Shown: positions 1 through 8,565 of the stretch, one piece after another | Layout of the letters: the number at the start of each line of letters is the position of its first letter | Position numbering within the stretch: position 1 is the first letter of the stretch | DNA from: Neptuniibacter sp. 1_MG-2023 | GTDB lineage: Bacteria > Pseudomonadota > Gammaproteobacteria > Pseudomonadales > Balneatricaceae | Direction: 5' to 3' | Assembly: GCF_030547185.1 (NCBI RefSeq) | Contig: NZ_JAUOQR010000001.1 | Coordinates: 434,001 to 498,000, forward strand | Length of the DNA: 64,000 nt | The notes under the pieces: model-generated | What the model was told of the DNA's origin: nothing | What the model saw: only the letters and a program-made list of their open reading frames with translations | Databases searched by the model: none | Translations under genes and position numbers: made by a program

Positions 1-233
1 TCAAGCTTAACTATTCGCCAACCTGAAAAACGCATTAATATGCGTTCGACCTCTTCAACCTGCTCATCTAAGACAAAGAAAATCGTCTCTTGATTGGGAA
101 CCGTAACAGGAAAAACTTGATCTATTGTGCGAACCCAGTAGGTGAGCACAATCCCTGTAGGACCATCCTGTTGTTGACGCGTTAATATAAATCCCGTTGT
201 CGATTCCAACGCTAACAAATCTCGATTAGACAT
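1..233 (-). CDS. polB: DNA polymerase II, N-terminal fragment (cut by window edge)
   Basis: The reverse strand opens with ATG at 233 and reads 77 codons to the window edge without a stop. The product begins MSNRDLLALESTTGFILTRQ and then matches the start of E. coli family-B DNA polymerase II (GFILTR..., then a VTVPNQET-like strand corresponding to VTLAPQES). PolB is the SOS-linked repair polymerase that restarts stalled forks and bypasses lesions. Only the first part of the N-terminal domain is visible, so exonuclease and polymerase motifs cannot be checked. The gene follows mvaD on the same strand after 17 bp, so it may be read from the mevalonate transcript. Identification rests on the N-terminal similarity alone. 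Confidence 0.85.
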   Translation of the reverse strand, partial: MSNRDLLALESTTGFILTRQQQDGPTGIVLTYWVRTIDQVFPVTVPNQETIFFVLDEQVEEVERILMRFSGWRIVKL

Positions 234-250
234 CAGGGATCACAGATAAC

Positions 251-1255
251 TTATCCAAACGGCGCAACAATATCTACGTCCATTAACTCAGGAAAAGCAT
301 CTCTTACTTGAGCTTCAGACTCACTATGGTAAATCAACTTTAAGTTGGGACCCGCATCCATAGTTAAGTAAACCTGAACACCCGATGCTCTTAATTCCCA
401 TAATCTATGCATTGCTGCAACAGACTCGGGCTGCCAATAAAGTAAGGGCGGCCAAGAACCTATCATAGTGGCATGCATAGATAAGGCATTCTGCTCCGCA
501 GTTTGACCTAATAATTCTAGATCCCGATTCTTAATAGCCTCTTTAATCACCCTCAAATCATTGGTAGCTTGCTGCGGCCATGAGTTATAAAGTGGTGCGG
601 ATTCAACTGTGCGCTGCATACCTGAACGGGAATCTATTTTTTTCTCGCCGGTTGCAACTTTTAACAGACCAATCCTAAATCCAGGCCATTGTGCAGCTAA
701 AGGTTCAGCACAACTATCCATACCATCTGTTCGAACACCTAAATGCCACTCAACAAAACCTTGGTAAATGGAACGAGAAGCACTGCCACTCCCCATTCGA
801 GCAAAAGCTGATAGATGTTCTTTCTTCAACCCAAAACGATAAAAGTCATTTACCGCTAAAGTCAAAGCAGCAAAGCCCGATGCAGATGATGCCAAACCTG
901 CCGCTGTAGGAATATTATTTACAGTCCTCACAGTAATAGGCTGATCTAGATCTCGCCGAAACAGCTCAATAAACCTAATCACTTTACTGGCAAACTTACT
1001 ATCTAGCTCAAGCAACTCATCGTTTAAATAAACCTGATCCTCTCCTGTGTCAGACTCATTTATTGATGTATGACTGCCCAACTCACCTAAAGAAATAGAC
1101 AAAGATCCATTAATAGGTAGATTAAGCTCTACATCTCGCTTCCCCCAATATTTGCATAACGCAATATTACTAGGTGCAAACGCCTCAGCTTTCAAGCCCG
1201 CCTCGGTTCTTTGAGGTAGGTAATTTGCAATCACATCCTTTTTAGAGATACTCAA
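251..1255 (-). CDS. mvaD: Diphosphomevalonate decarboxylase
   Basis: 334 aa GHMP-superfamily enzyme that phosphorylates and decarboxylates mevalonate diphosphate to isopentenyl diphosphate, the last mevalonate-pathway step. Visible family motifs are NIALCKYWGKRD near residue 30, the glycine-rich ATP loop TAAGLASSASGFAAL near residues 117-131, SGSASRSIYQGFVEW near 155-170, and the C-terminal MDAGPNLKLI stretch with the catalytic Asp. The length agrees with bacterial MvaD. It overlaps the preceding GHMP kinase gene by 14 bp, which implies translational coupling at the end of the mevalonate operon. The identification is firm. Confidence 0.95.
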   Translation of the reverse strand: MSISKKDVIANYLPQRTEAGLKAEAFAPSNIALCKYWGKRDVELNLPINGSLSISLGELGSHTSINESDTGEDQVYLNDELLELDSKFASKVIRFIELFRRDLDQPITVRTVNNIPTAAGLASSASGFAALTLAVNDFYRFGLKKEHLSAFARMGSGSASRSIYQGFVEWHLGVRTDGMDSCAEPLAAQWPGFRIGLLKVATGEKKIDSRSGMQRTVESAPLYNSWPQQATNDLRVIKEAIKNRDLELLGQTAEQNALSMHATMIGSWPPLLYWQPESVAAMHRLWELRASGVQVYLTMDAGPNLKLIYHSESEAQVRDAFPELMDVDIVAPFG

Positions 1256-2171
1256 GACTCACTCCTTGCTCTGATACTGCAACCTCTATCTGCTCATAAG
1301 GCATAGTTAGATCAGTCACCTGCCCTAAAGCTAATACGCAATCACCCAGACCAGAACCTGATATTTTGGCACCTTGTATATCAGCACTGGATCGTAAGCG
1401 ATAAACCATATCTGAAATAACGCGATCAGATACGCCTAACGCATCCATTAAGCCTTGATAATGGTTCATCAGACAGCCAAAATTCTGCCAATCCAGCTCT
1501 ACAACGGCTTTTTCTGCTTTCAATGTCACCTGCCCCATTAGATGATAAATCTGCTGATATATCTCAGGGTTAGCGCTACTTAATTTCTCAACTCTGCGTA
1601 ACACATCTGGGGTTTTTGTCTTATAACCTGCATAGAATAGAGATATTTCAGGACATGCGGGCAGCTTTTTAATTGAACAAGGATTAACACTATAAGCGAC
1701 AATAGAGCCGTATATGCTAGCAACTAAATCCGTACCTGAACCACGTCCATCTTGCACTTTGTGCACGACAGTTAACGCTTTTTCAAATAAGGATTTATTA
1801 TCTACCTTAAGCTCAGCATAGGCGGACAAAACAGCTACAACACCTGCTGTTACCGCCGCCGAAGAGCCCAATCCCACCTTATGGGAAAACTCTGACTCAA
1901 TAGTTAACCGAAAGCCATTTGGCAGTTGACTCGTAAACAATTCAATCGCAGCTAACACAAAAGTTAAATTTGGGTTAGCGGTAAGCTGAGCTAAATTAGA
2001 TCGGTAATGCGCTAAGGCAGAATCAATTATCACTTCAGGTTCTGACAGAGGCATTAATTCAACAACAATATATTTATCTACAGCACAGGCCAATGCTCTC
2101 TCTCCAAAGAGCACTGAATGCTCGCCCATCAACATAATACTACCGGGTATTTTTGCACGAATTTTACGCAC
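1242..2171 (-). CDS. GHMP kinase of the mevalonate pathway (phosphomevalonate or mevalonate kinase)
   Basis: 309 aa GHMP kinase. The N-terminal IPGSIMLMGEHSVLFGERAL motif is the mevalonate-kinase type PGK.I..GEH signature. The ATP loop KVGLGSSAAVTAGV is near residue 105, a probable catalytic Asp lies in DGRGSGTDLVASIYG, and the C-terminal GAKISGSGLGDCV is motif 3. Two consecutive GHMP kinases lie between mvaS and mvaD, and the pathway needs exactly two kinases (mevalonate then phosphomevalonate). Both resemble mevalonate kinase more than Gram-positive MvaK2, so I cannot say which takes which substrate. It overlaps the upstream kinase by 8 bp and mvaD by 14 bp. Confidence 0.8.
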   Translation of the reverse strand: MRKIRAKIPGSIMLMGEHSVLFGERALACAVDKYIVVELMPLSEPEVIIDSALAHYRSNLAQLTANPNLTFVLAAIELFTSQLPNGFRLTIESEFSHKVGLGSSAAVTAGVVAVLSAYAELKVDNKSLFEKALTVVHKVQDGRGSGTDLVASIYGSIVAYSVNPCSIKKLPACPEISLFYAGYKTKTPDVLRRVEKLSSANPEIYQQIYHLMGQVTLKAEKAVVELDWQNFGCLMNHYQGLMDALGVSDRVISDMVYRLRSSADIQGAKISGSGLGDCVLALGQVTDLTMPYEQIEVAVSEQGVSLEYL

Positions 2172-3180
2172 GATGAGCTCCCCTTAATTGTTGCTGTAAT
2201 GGTGTTAACTGAATGCCGAGCTGCGCACTTAAGAGCTCAGTACTTTGTTCAGGAAAATACACTAGTACTTGCCCTGCCCCCTCACCTCGATGAGCTCCTG
2301 CACCACAAATTTTAGCTGCACCGCCTAGCGCTTCAATACGCTCAATTAGCTGTGATACAGATAAAGGTACAACACCAATTTTTTGTAATAGCCGATGGTT
2401 GGATCTAATAACCGCAAGTAGCTCTGAAGGCTGATTTATATATTGCTCAAAACAATGGGTTACATCGGCAAACTGCTCCCACAGATCGACTTGGCTCGCA
2501 AACTGTTCTCTAACAGCGGAAACCGTTTCTCCCGTAGAGCAACAAGGAGTACCCGTATGAAAATAGTACCATCCCTCTCCCAACATAATGGGTAAAGGCA
2601 TCACTTTGCCATCTTCGACTTTTAATGTACCACCGTAAGTCACAGCCGCAGCATCAATTGCGCTACCTCGGCCATGCTGCAAGCGCTCGCAATATTTTAC
2701 TTTCTGGAAAAACACCTGCTGTTCAACAGCATCTTTTTGCATAGAAGAAGAGGATTCAAATAGTTGAAGTAAACTCGCTATGACAGCAGCCGATGACCCC
2801 ATACCTGCACCGGTAGGTATCTCACTATTTATGGTTATGTTGCCAGCACCTAATCTATCCGACTGTAACACCGCATAATAAAGAAGATCATGGGGGGTCG
2901 TTAAAACATCTTGGACCGCAAGCTCACCGGACAGAAAGCGCTCAAAACGCTGATCTATATGCGCAACAAAAGTCTCCAGTTGCCCCAAAGTACGGCTATC
3001 CCGCCCTAACGCAGCGGAGGTAATAATTAACGTATCGAAATCCGATGGAGTATAGCTAGCTGTGACAAAATGGTTCACAGCTAGCGCAATGGCAGGAGCC
3101 CCATAGACAACTGAATGTTCACCACTCAGTATCAATTTCCCAGGGGCTTTAGCAGATAACATATTCTCGTTTATGACCAC
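2164..3180 (-). CDS. GHMP kinase of the mevalonate pathway (mevalonate kinase-like)
   Basis: 338 aa GHMP kinase with AKAPGKLILSGEHSVVYGAP at the N-terminus, GAGMGSSAAVIAS as ATP loop, HGRGSAIDAAAVTYGG with the likely catalytic Asp, and GGAAKICGAG as the C-terminal motif. These fit mevalonate kinase, which phosphorylates mevalonate at O5. The open frame starts with GTG at 3180, but an ATG at 3162 (MLSAKAPGKL) places the conserved motif at the usual distance and has a GAG just upstream, so the true start is probably 3162. It overlaps mvaS by 14-32 bp. Whether it or its neighbour is the phosphomevalonate kinase is undecided. Confidence 0.82.
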   Translation of the reverse strand: MVINENMLSAKAPGKLILSGEHSVVYGAPAIALAVNHFVTASYTPSDFDTLIITSAALGRDSRTLGQLETFVAHIDQRFERFLSGELAVQDVLTTPHDLLYYAVLQSDRLGAGNITINSEIPTGAGMGSSAAVIASLLQLFESSSSMQKDAVEQQVFFQKVKYCERLQHGRGSAIDAAAVTYGGTLKVEDGKVMPLPIMLGEGWYYFHTGTPCCSTGETVSAVREQFASQVDLWEQFADVTHCFEQYINQPSELLAVIRSNHRLLQKIGVVPLSVSQLIERIEALGGAAKICGAGAHRGEGAGQVLVYFPEQSTELLSAQLGIQLTPLQQQLRGAHRA

Positions 3181-4315
3181 TGATTGCAGCTAAACGATAA
3201 CGTCCTGTCGTGGACTCAGGAATATCATGGTGTCCGCCATCCCTAGGGTCGGGATAATGGTAGAGCGTGAGATACTCATCATAGGTCACTTCTCGACGCG
3301 CATCCAACATGTTTTTATGTGTCAACGTATGTAGACATTGCTCGTAACCTGACACAACCGTGCCCGAGAAAAACTCAGCTACACAACCCGAACCATAACT
3401 AAAAAAGCCAACTTTATGGCCGGCAAGGTTTTCCTTACAGTTTTCTAGCAATGAGGTTAGGCCAATATACATTGATGCTGTATAGCTGTTACCAATCACT
3501 CGATTATAGTGCAGCGTATCTTCAACCTGCTGTTCTATTTGATCCAGTGACAAGCCAGCTTTATTCACTTTAGCTAAATGCTTATGCGCTTTCTCAGCCA
3601 TTCGGCTAAAAGGTAGGTGATAACAAAAGTGAGAAAAGTCATTAAATGCTAAGGAACTCACTTCAACAAAGTTTTCCCAAGCCTTTTTAAGCGATTTTAA
3701 ATAAATTTTGGTGGAGTACTTACCATCCACTATAGCTGTAGTGCGATAGTTAGGACGCCAAAAATCCATCACATCTTCAGTGTAATTTCCAACTTCAGGA
3801 TCAATTTCAACTAACCGAGGGTTCGTTGAGATAAGCATGGCTACAGCACCACAGCCTTGGGTCGCTTCACCTGAAGTATCCAGATCATAACGAGCAACAT
3901 CGGATGCGATAACCAGTACTTTTTTATTGGGCTGACGAGCAACTAAAGCGCACGCCATCTGAACCGCAGCGGTTGCGCTGTAGCACGCCTGCTTTAATTC
4001 AACGACACGACAATTTGAATTTAGCCCTAATAAACGATGAACATAAACGCCAGCAGCTTTAGACTGATCGATCCCTGTTTCTGTAGCAAACAACAAGGTA
4101 CCGATCGTATCTGCACCGACACGATCAATTAATGGATTGGCTGCATTTGCAGCCATAGTCACAACATCTTCATCTGGAGCGGCCATTGACATTTTTTCTT
4201 GCCAAATGCCTTGATAATACTTCCCAGACTCAATCTTTTGAACGTCTGCAAGAGTTCTCAGGTCTAAGAAATAATTAGATGTATAGAAACTAATTTCGTC
4301 AATACCAACTGACAT
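3149..4315 (-). CDS. mvaS: Hydroxymethylglutaryl-CoA synthase
   Basis: 388 aa thiolase-superfamily enzyme condensing acetyl-CoA with acetoacetyl-CoA to HMG-CoA, the committed step into the mevalonate pathway. The nucleophilic Cys is C111 in ELKQACYSATAA, the general acid/base Glu is E80 in FATETGIDQSKAAG, and the CoA-site His lies in CYHLPFSRMAEKAHKHL. The C-terminal GSGCVAEFFSG motif is typical of bacterial MvaS. The length matches the roughly 390 aa bacterial enzyme. It sits 15 bp after fni and overlaps the next kinase gene. Confidence 0.96.
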   Translation of the reverse strand: MSVGIDEISFYTSNYFLDLRTLADVQKIESGKYYQGIWQEKMSMAAPDEDVVTMAANAANPLIDRVGADTIGTLLFATETGIDQSKAAGVYVHRLLGLNSNCRVVELKQACYSATAAVQMACALVARQPNKKVLVIASDVARYDLDTSGEATQGCGAVAMLISTNPRLVEIDPEVGNYTEDVMDFWRPNYRTTAIVDGKYSTKIYLKSLKKAWENFVEVSSLAFNDFSHFCYHLPFSRMAEKAHKHLAKVNKAGLSLDQIEQQVEDTLHYNRVIGNSYTASMYIGLTSLLENCKENLAGHKVGFFSYGSGCVAEFFSGTVVSGYEQCLHTLTHKNMLDARREVTYDEYLTLYHYPDPRDGGHHDIPESTTGRYRLAAISGHKREYVIC

Positions 4316-4330
4316 TATGGGGTCTCGATC

Positions 4331-5359
4331 CTAACGCGCTTCTAAAATATGGGCTGGGTTATTAAATAAAGCGGCAACATCCCGGGCACCAAGCAGAAAC
4401 ATAGCAGTTCTGAATTCTGTTTTAATTTTTTCTATTTCTGTGACAACCGCTTCGCTTGATTCCATCGCTGGTTTAAGCAGTGGAGCGGCCATGCCACATA
4501 TTGAGGCGCCGAGTATAACAGATTTAACCATATCAATCCCATCCCTTAAACCACCACTTGAAACTAATGTGGCACGTCCAAGATAAGGGTTGGCCATTTT
4601 AAGTGCAGTTGGCGTAGAAATACCCCAATCTTGAAACTTCAACCCTAAATCACTGCTGTCTTGACGACGATGATGTTCAATGCGACTCCATGAGGTACCG
4701 CCGCTCCCAGCCACATCAAAGATGGATATGCCTGCCTGCAGACCAATCTCTATATCCGCTGGCGACAAACCACTACCCACCTCTTTCAAAAGCACCGGGA
4801 TATCCAGCGTTTTAACTAATTTAGCAATGGCATTACCTAAGTTAGAAAAATCCGTGTCACCTTCAGGCTGAACCGCCTCTTGCAAGGGATTCAAATGCAG
4901 ATAAAGACCATCTGCTTGCAAGCAGTCAATCGCATCTTGGATTTGTTCGCTAGACATACCACAATTCAACTGTACTGCACCAATATTGCTAATCAACGGT
5001 ACATCGGGGGCAAAATCACGCAATTGGAAGCTTTCTCTTGCAGAAGGCGCAGTAAACATCACGCGTTGAGAACCGACAGCCATCGCAACACCACAAACCT
5101 GAGCCGCCTTCGCCAAATTCTGATTCACCTGTTTAACAAGCTGATGATCTCCACCGGTCATTGATGAGATCAACATAGGAAAACTCAGCTTTTTTCCAAG
5201 GAAATCACAGGAGCTATCTACCTCCCCCAACGCTATCTCAGGAAGAGCTCGATGCATCAGTTTGATCTGATCAAAATAATGACCTGAACGATCAGTTAAA
5301 GGATCATTCTCAATAGCTCGAATATGCTCAAGTTTACGGTCATTGGTTAGATCCGTCAT
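4331..5359 (-). CDS. fni: Type 2 isopentenyl-diphosphate delta-isomerase (FMN-dependent)
   Basis: 342 aa TIM-barrel flavoprotein interconverting IPP and DMAPP using FMN, NADPH and Mg2+. Recognisable elements are the start RKLEHIRAIENDPLTDR, the FPMLISSMTGG loop near residue 60, MAVGSQRVMF near 95, LHLNPLQEAVQPEGDTDF with the metal-site Glu, KEVGSGLSP, and the FMN phosphate loop DVAGSGGTSWSRIE followed by SSGGLRDGIDMVK. The stop overlaps nothing downstream (15 bp to mvaS). The start overlaps the hmgR stop by one base, indicating co-translation. It is unrelated to type 1 Idi. Confidence 0.96.
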   Translation of the reverse strand: MTDLTNDRKLEHIRAIENDPLTDRSGHYFDQIKLMHRALPEIALGEVDSSCDFLGKKLSFPMLISSMTGGDHQLVKQVNQNLAKAAQVCGVAMAVGSQRVMFTAPSARESFQLRDFAPDVPLISNIGAVQLNCGMSSEQIQDAIDCLQADGLYLHLNPLQEAVQPEGDTDFSNLGNAIAKLVKTLDIPVLLKEVGSGLSPADIEIGLQAGISIFDVAGSGGTSWSRIEHHRRQDSSDLGLKFQDWGISTPTALKMANPYLGRATLVSSGGLRDGIDMVKSVILGASICGMAAPLLKPAMESSEAVVTEIEKIKTEFRTAMFLLGARDVAALFNNPAHILEAR

Positions 5360-6393
5360 TATCGCTCCAACTTAAGATGCGCTTCCATAAGCTCACCTGG
5401 ATTTGTCTGCGCCGCTAACAGAGAAAGCTCACCACATAACACCGTCGCTGCACAGATAGCTGCTAAACGACGTGCATTTTCACCCGGCGCTCTATCTTCT
5501 TTACAACCCAGCATCGCAAGATTATCTTCTACAAAATCAATCCCTTTACCATTCCCCACAGAACCCATAATGAGATTAGGTAAAGTACAGGAAAAATAAA
5601 GATCGTCACCACGCACCTCTGCATGCACTATACCTTGAGACCCTTCAATAATATTGGCAGCATCTTGCCCTGTAGCAAGGTAGAAAGCTAAAAGCATATT
5701 AGCAAAGTGAGCATTAGCACTACGCAGGCCACCCGCTATCATTGTACCAATCAGGTTTTTCTTAATATTAAGGTCAACCACTTTTTCCGGTGTAGTTTTT
5801 AAGCGGCGCTCACAAAGTTCGCGCGAGATTAAAATTTCGCACACAACATATTTACCACGCCCCAGGATCCCATTAACCGCTGTAGCCTTTTTATCTGAAC
5901 AGTAGTTACCCGAAATAGATGAATAACGCAGTTGAGGGTATTCCGTTAATAACCAAGGAATGATTTTATCGGCCGCATTCGTCACCATATTGTGACCTGA
6001 TGCATCTCCCGTCGTGAACTCTAAACGCAGATAGATCATATTCGCTACAATCTGGCTGTTCATATCAATGAGCTTGGCAAAGCGACTGCTTTTTGCAACC
6101 ACTTGGTTTATCTCATCCATGCGTGATTTAATGGAGTTCAACGCATTAACGGCTTCGTAAGCATCATCCGCTTCCAAGAGAATTGAGCGACTCATACGCT
6201 CATCAATTACCGTTGTTTTAATCCCCTCAGTTAATACAGAGATCCGCGCTCCTCGACCAACAGAAGGCCAAAGCGGTGTTTCATAGGTAGCCAAAGGTAC
6301 CGATATCTTTTCATCTAATACGGAGCCGCTAATTTTAATAGGACCAACGGTTCGCATTGGGATTGGGGCTTGGCTAATTTTATGAGCTTTCAT
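5359..6393 (-). CDS. hmgR: Hydroxymethylglutaryl-CoA reductase
   Basis: 344 aa catalytic-domain-only HMG-CoA reductase, reducing HMG-CoA to mevalonate. Signature regions seen are FTTGDASGHNMVT (NAD(P)H-binding DA.G.N element), SGNYCSDKKATAVNGILGRGK with the catalytic Lys, IAGGLRSANAHFANML, and FYLATGQDAANI with the catalytic Asp. These resemble class I enzymes (NYC.DKK), but there is no membrane anchor. It is the first gene of the mevalonate operon. Its start lies just downstream of an intrinsic terminator and a good sigma-70 promoter candidate. GAAG precedes the ATG at a usable distance. Confidence 0.95.
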   Translation of the reverse strand: MKAHKISQAPIPMRTVGPIKISGSVLDEKISVPLATYETPLWPSVGRGARISVLTEGIKTTVIDERMSRSILLEADDAYEAVNALNSIKSRMDEINQVVAKSSRFAKLIDMNSQIVANMIYLRLEFTTGDASGHNMVTNAADKIIPWLLTEYPQLRYSSISGNYCSDKKATAVNGILGRGKYVVCEILISRELCERRLKTTPEKVVDLNIKKNLIGTMIAGGLRSANAHFANMLLAFYLATGQDAANIIEGSQGIVHAEVRGDDLYFSCTLPNLIMGSVGNGKGIDFVEDNLAMLGCKEDRAPGENARRLAAICAATVLCGELSLLAAQTNPGELMEAHLKLER

Positions 6394-6414
6394 TTTGGCA
6401 CTTCACATAAAGAA

Positions 6415-6441
6415 AAAAGGGCTGCCAATGGCAACCCTTTT
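6415..6441 (-). terminator. Intrinsic terminator after the tolC-like gene, or attenuator in the hmgR leader
   Basis: A stem of about 11 paired bases with one mismatch (GGG.TGCC pairing GGCA.CCC, flanked by A4/T4) with a three-base loop. On the minus strand it is followed by TTTTTTCTTT. It separates the TolC-like gene from hmgR. Because a promoter candidate lies just upstream of it, it may also sit inside the mevalonate leader RNA. Confidence 0.8.
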
Positions 6442-6463
6442 CAAATAACAAGGTTGAGGAGGG

Positions 6464-6493
6464 ATTCTAATTAACTTCACCCTCTCTTTTCAA
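6464..6493 (-). promoter_or_regulatory. Sigma-70 promoter candidate for the mevalonate operon
   Basis: On the minus strand, TTGAAA (6493-6488) and TAGAAT (6469-6464) are separated by 18 bp. Each hexamer matches the consensus at five of six positions. Transcription would begin near 6457 and give a leader of about 64 nt that contains the hairpin at 6415-6441. No experimental support is available. Confidence 0.5.
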
Positions 6494-6524
6494 TGATAGA
6501 ACAACTCTGAGAGTCATTCTTTAT

Positions 6525-7868
6525 TTATTTAGCATCAGCAAGCTGACTTTTTTCCTCTACATCACCCAAATTCGGTTCTGGCAATGAAAGGTTTAAGCTA
6601 TCCAACAACGTACCCATACCATTCACAACACGGTATTTAGCAATAAGCTGATCATGTAATGCATTCGTCAGATCATTCTTTGCTGAGAAAACCTCATTCT
6701 CAGTATCGAGTAGATCCAATAAAGAGCGCTGACCAATATTAAATTGTTTTAGGTATGAGTTACGAGTCTCTTGGCTGGCTGCCACATGTTGTTCTAAATA
6801 AGGAACCTGACGACTTAAAATGGAAAACGCATTCCATGAAAGCTCAACACTCTGCATAACCTCACGGTGCGCATTATTCTGGATCGCTTTAGCTTCTTCA
6901 ATTTGGTGTTGGGTTTGACGAACTTTAGCTTGATCTACACCACCGTTATACAAGTTATAACGCATGCGAACCATAGCCGTTAGATCTTCATTCATACCAT
7001 CAACGCCATCGAGGTCGTTATTCCATGTACGATCTACTTCAAAATCAAATCGTGGATAGTAGTTCCGTTTAGCTGCATCATATTGAGCAACAGCCGCAAG
7101 AGTATCCGCTTCAGCAACTTGCAGTGTCGGATGATTACTCATCGCTACTTCTGTTGTTTCAGTAATAGTTGCAGGAATGGTGATATTAGTTAACTCAGGA
7201 TAAACAATATCTTCCGGAGCGGGAACACCAGTCACACGTTGGAAATTAGCCTTAGCATCTAAAAGATTATTTTCAGCGGCTAAAACATTAACTTCTGCCA
7301 AGGCTAAACGGCCTTCCGCTTGCTGGATAGAGGCTAACGCACCTAAGCCTGATTCTGAACGACGCTTAATGCGGTCATAAATTTTAACGTGGTTATATAA
7401 AGTTTCTTTCGCTTGCTGAAAAAGAGCGTTTCTACGATTTAATTCAATATAGGCACGCGTTGCATCCAACGCATAAGACTCGGCAGATTCGACTAGACGT
7501 TTATCGGCAGATAAAGCACGGGCTTTCTGACGATTAACCTCGCTTGATGTTGCAAAACCATCAAAGAGCATTTGACGAATACTTAACCCCGCCTCACCTC
7601 GATTTAGCTCAACATCATCTAAACCGCTGGCACCGGTCGTTGTATTGTTTGTCCATTCATAGCCATAGCCCGCCGATATATCAACCTTAGGAAGATAACC
7701 ACCTTTTGCTTGTCGGACCTCTTGGTAGACTGAATTTCGATAACTAATTGCCCGCTGTACGTCAGGATTATCTGATAACCCTTGAGTAACAACCTCTTCC
7801 AAAGAGGCTGAGTAGGAGAGGGTACTTACCGTTCCAATAAGCACACCAGCAATCATCGACCTAAACAT
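6525..7868 (-). CDS. TolC-family outer membrane channel of a type I secretion system (LapE-like)
   Basis: 447 aa outer membrane efflux protein. A signal peptide of about 20 residues (MFRSMIAGVLIGTVSTLSYS-A) precedes two OEP repeats, one around residues 25-215 and one around 230-430. Family landmarks are ASLEEVVTQGLSDNPDVQRA at the start, RQMLFDGFATSSEVNRQKA, and RMRYNLYNGGVDQAKVRQTQ in the second half. It forms the trimeric channel through which an ABC/MFP pair exports unfolded protein. GGAAG lies upstream of the ATG. A LuxR-type gene separates it from the HlyD and ABC genes on the same strand, so it probably belongs to that exporter. Confidence 0.9.
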   Translation of the reverse strand: MFRSMIAGVLIGTVSTLSYSASLEEVVTQGLSDNPDVQRAISYRNSVYQEVRQAKGGYLPKVDISAGYGYEWTNNTTTGASGLDDVELNRGEAGLSIRQMLFDGFATSSEVNRQKARALSADKRLVESAESYALDATRAYIELNRRNALFQQAKETLYNHVKIYDRIKRRSESGLGALASIQQAEGRLALAEVNVLAAENNLLDAKANFQRVTGVPAPEDIVYPELTNITIPATITETTEVAMSNHPTLQVAEADTLAAVAQYDAAKRNYYPRFDFEVDRTWNNDLDGVDGMNEDLTAMVRMRYNLYNGGVDQAKVRQTQHQIEEAKAIQNNAHREVMQSVELSWNAFSILSRQVPYLEQHVAASQETRNSYLKQFNIGQRSLLDLLDTENEVFSAKNDLTNALHDQLIAKYRVVNGMGTLLDSLNLSLPEPNLGDVEEKSQLADAK

Positions 7869-7920
7869 AAGTTACTTCCGCCCTTTAAATAAATAGTTTG
7901 TAGCCACCACCGAATTACCT

Positions 7921-8565
7921 TCAAACCACCAATGACGGTGATTTACTGGCCAATAAGACCAGCGAAACTCTGTCTGAAACCCCTGCTTTCTGAAAAATAG
8001 AACTCAGATGGGCTTTAACTGTTCGTTCAGTAATTTCAAGCTCGCGAGCAATCTCCTTATTACTAGCACCTGTCACCAAAACTGACAGCACTTGTTGCTC
8101 ACGACTACTTAATCCGTCAAAACAATCTACAGACTCTGCGGTGTCCACTTTACTATTTGATGCAGGCAAATTATTTAATAGCCGTCTAAGCAGCTTCTGT
8201 AATAACTCAGGCCCAGCCCAAATATCACCACGGAGCACAGTCTTCACCACCTCTAATAGCAGCGAACCTGTTACATACGTGTTTGTATAACCATTAGCAC
8301 CTAGCTGTAAAACCTCAACCCCCTCTTCCTCATTAGGGACATCAGTACAGACAATCAAAATGCTTTTAGGATTATCCTTTTTGTAACTGAATATGCGCTG
8401 ACTATCAGCTTCATCCACTGAACTTAAATGCATCAGTAAAATACCACCACCAGCCAACTTAGCTGAAACTTCATCTACTCCAACCGTCTCAGGATCCCAA
8501 TCACTCAATAAATGGTTCCAGCGCTCCAGGACTTTTGGTCGGTTACTAATGAAGAATAACTGCAT
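7921..8565 (-). CDS. LuxR/NarL-type response regulator with a degenerate receiver
   Basis: 214 aa from ATG 8565 (an in-frame TTG at 8589 would add eight residues; the ATG product begins MQLFFISNRPKVLERW, like related regulators). Residues 1-120 resemble a receiver domain, but the usual acidic cluster and phospho-acceptor Asp are not evident. Residues about 145-210 form a GerE-type helix-turn-helix (GLSSREQQVLSVL, NKEIARELEITERTVKAHLSSIFQKAGVSDR). It lies between the TolC-like and HlyD-like genes of a type I exporter. Control of the exporter or of its adhesin is a reasonable inference. CsgD/VpsT-like biofilm regulators share this architecture. Confidence 0.85.
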   Translation of the reverse strand: MQLFFISNRPKVLERWNHLLSDWDPETVGVDEVSAKLAGGGILLMHLSSVDEADSQRIFSYKKDNPKSILIVCTDVPNEEEGVEVLQLGANGYTNTYVTGSLLLEVVKTVLRGDIWAGPELLQKLLRRLLNNLPASNSKVDTAESVDCFDGLSSREQQVLSVLVTGASNKEIARELEITERTVKAHLSSIFQKAGVSDRVSLVLLASKSPSLVV

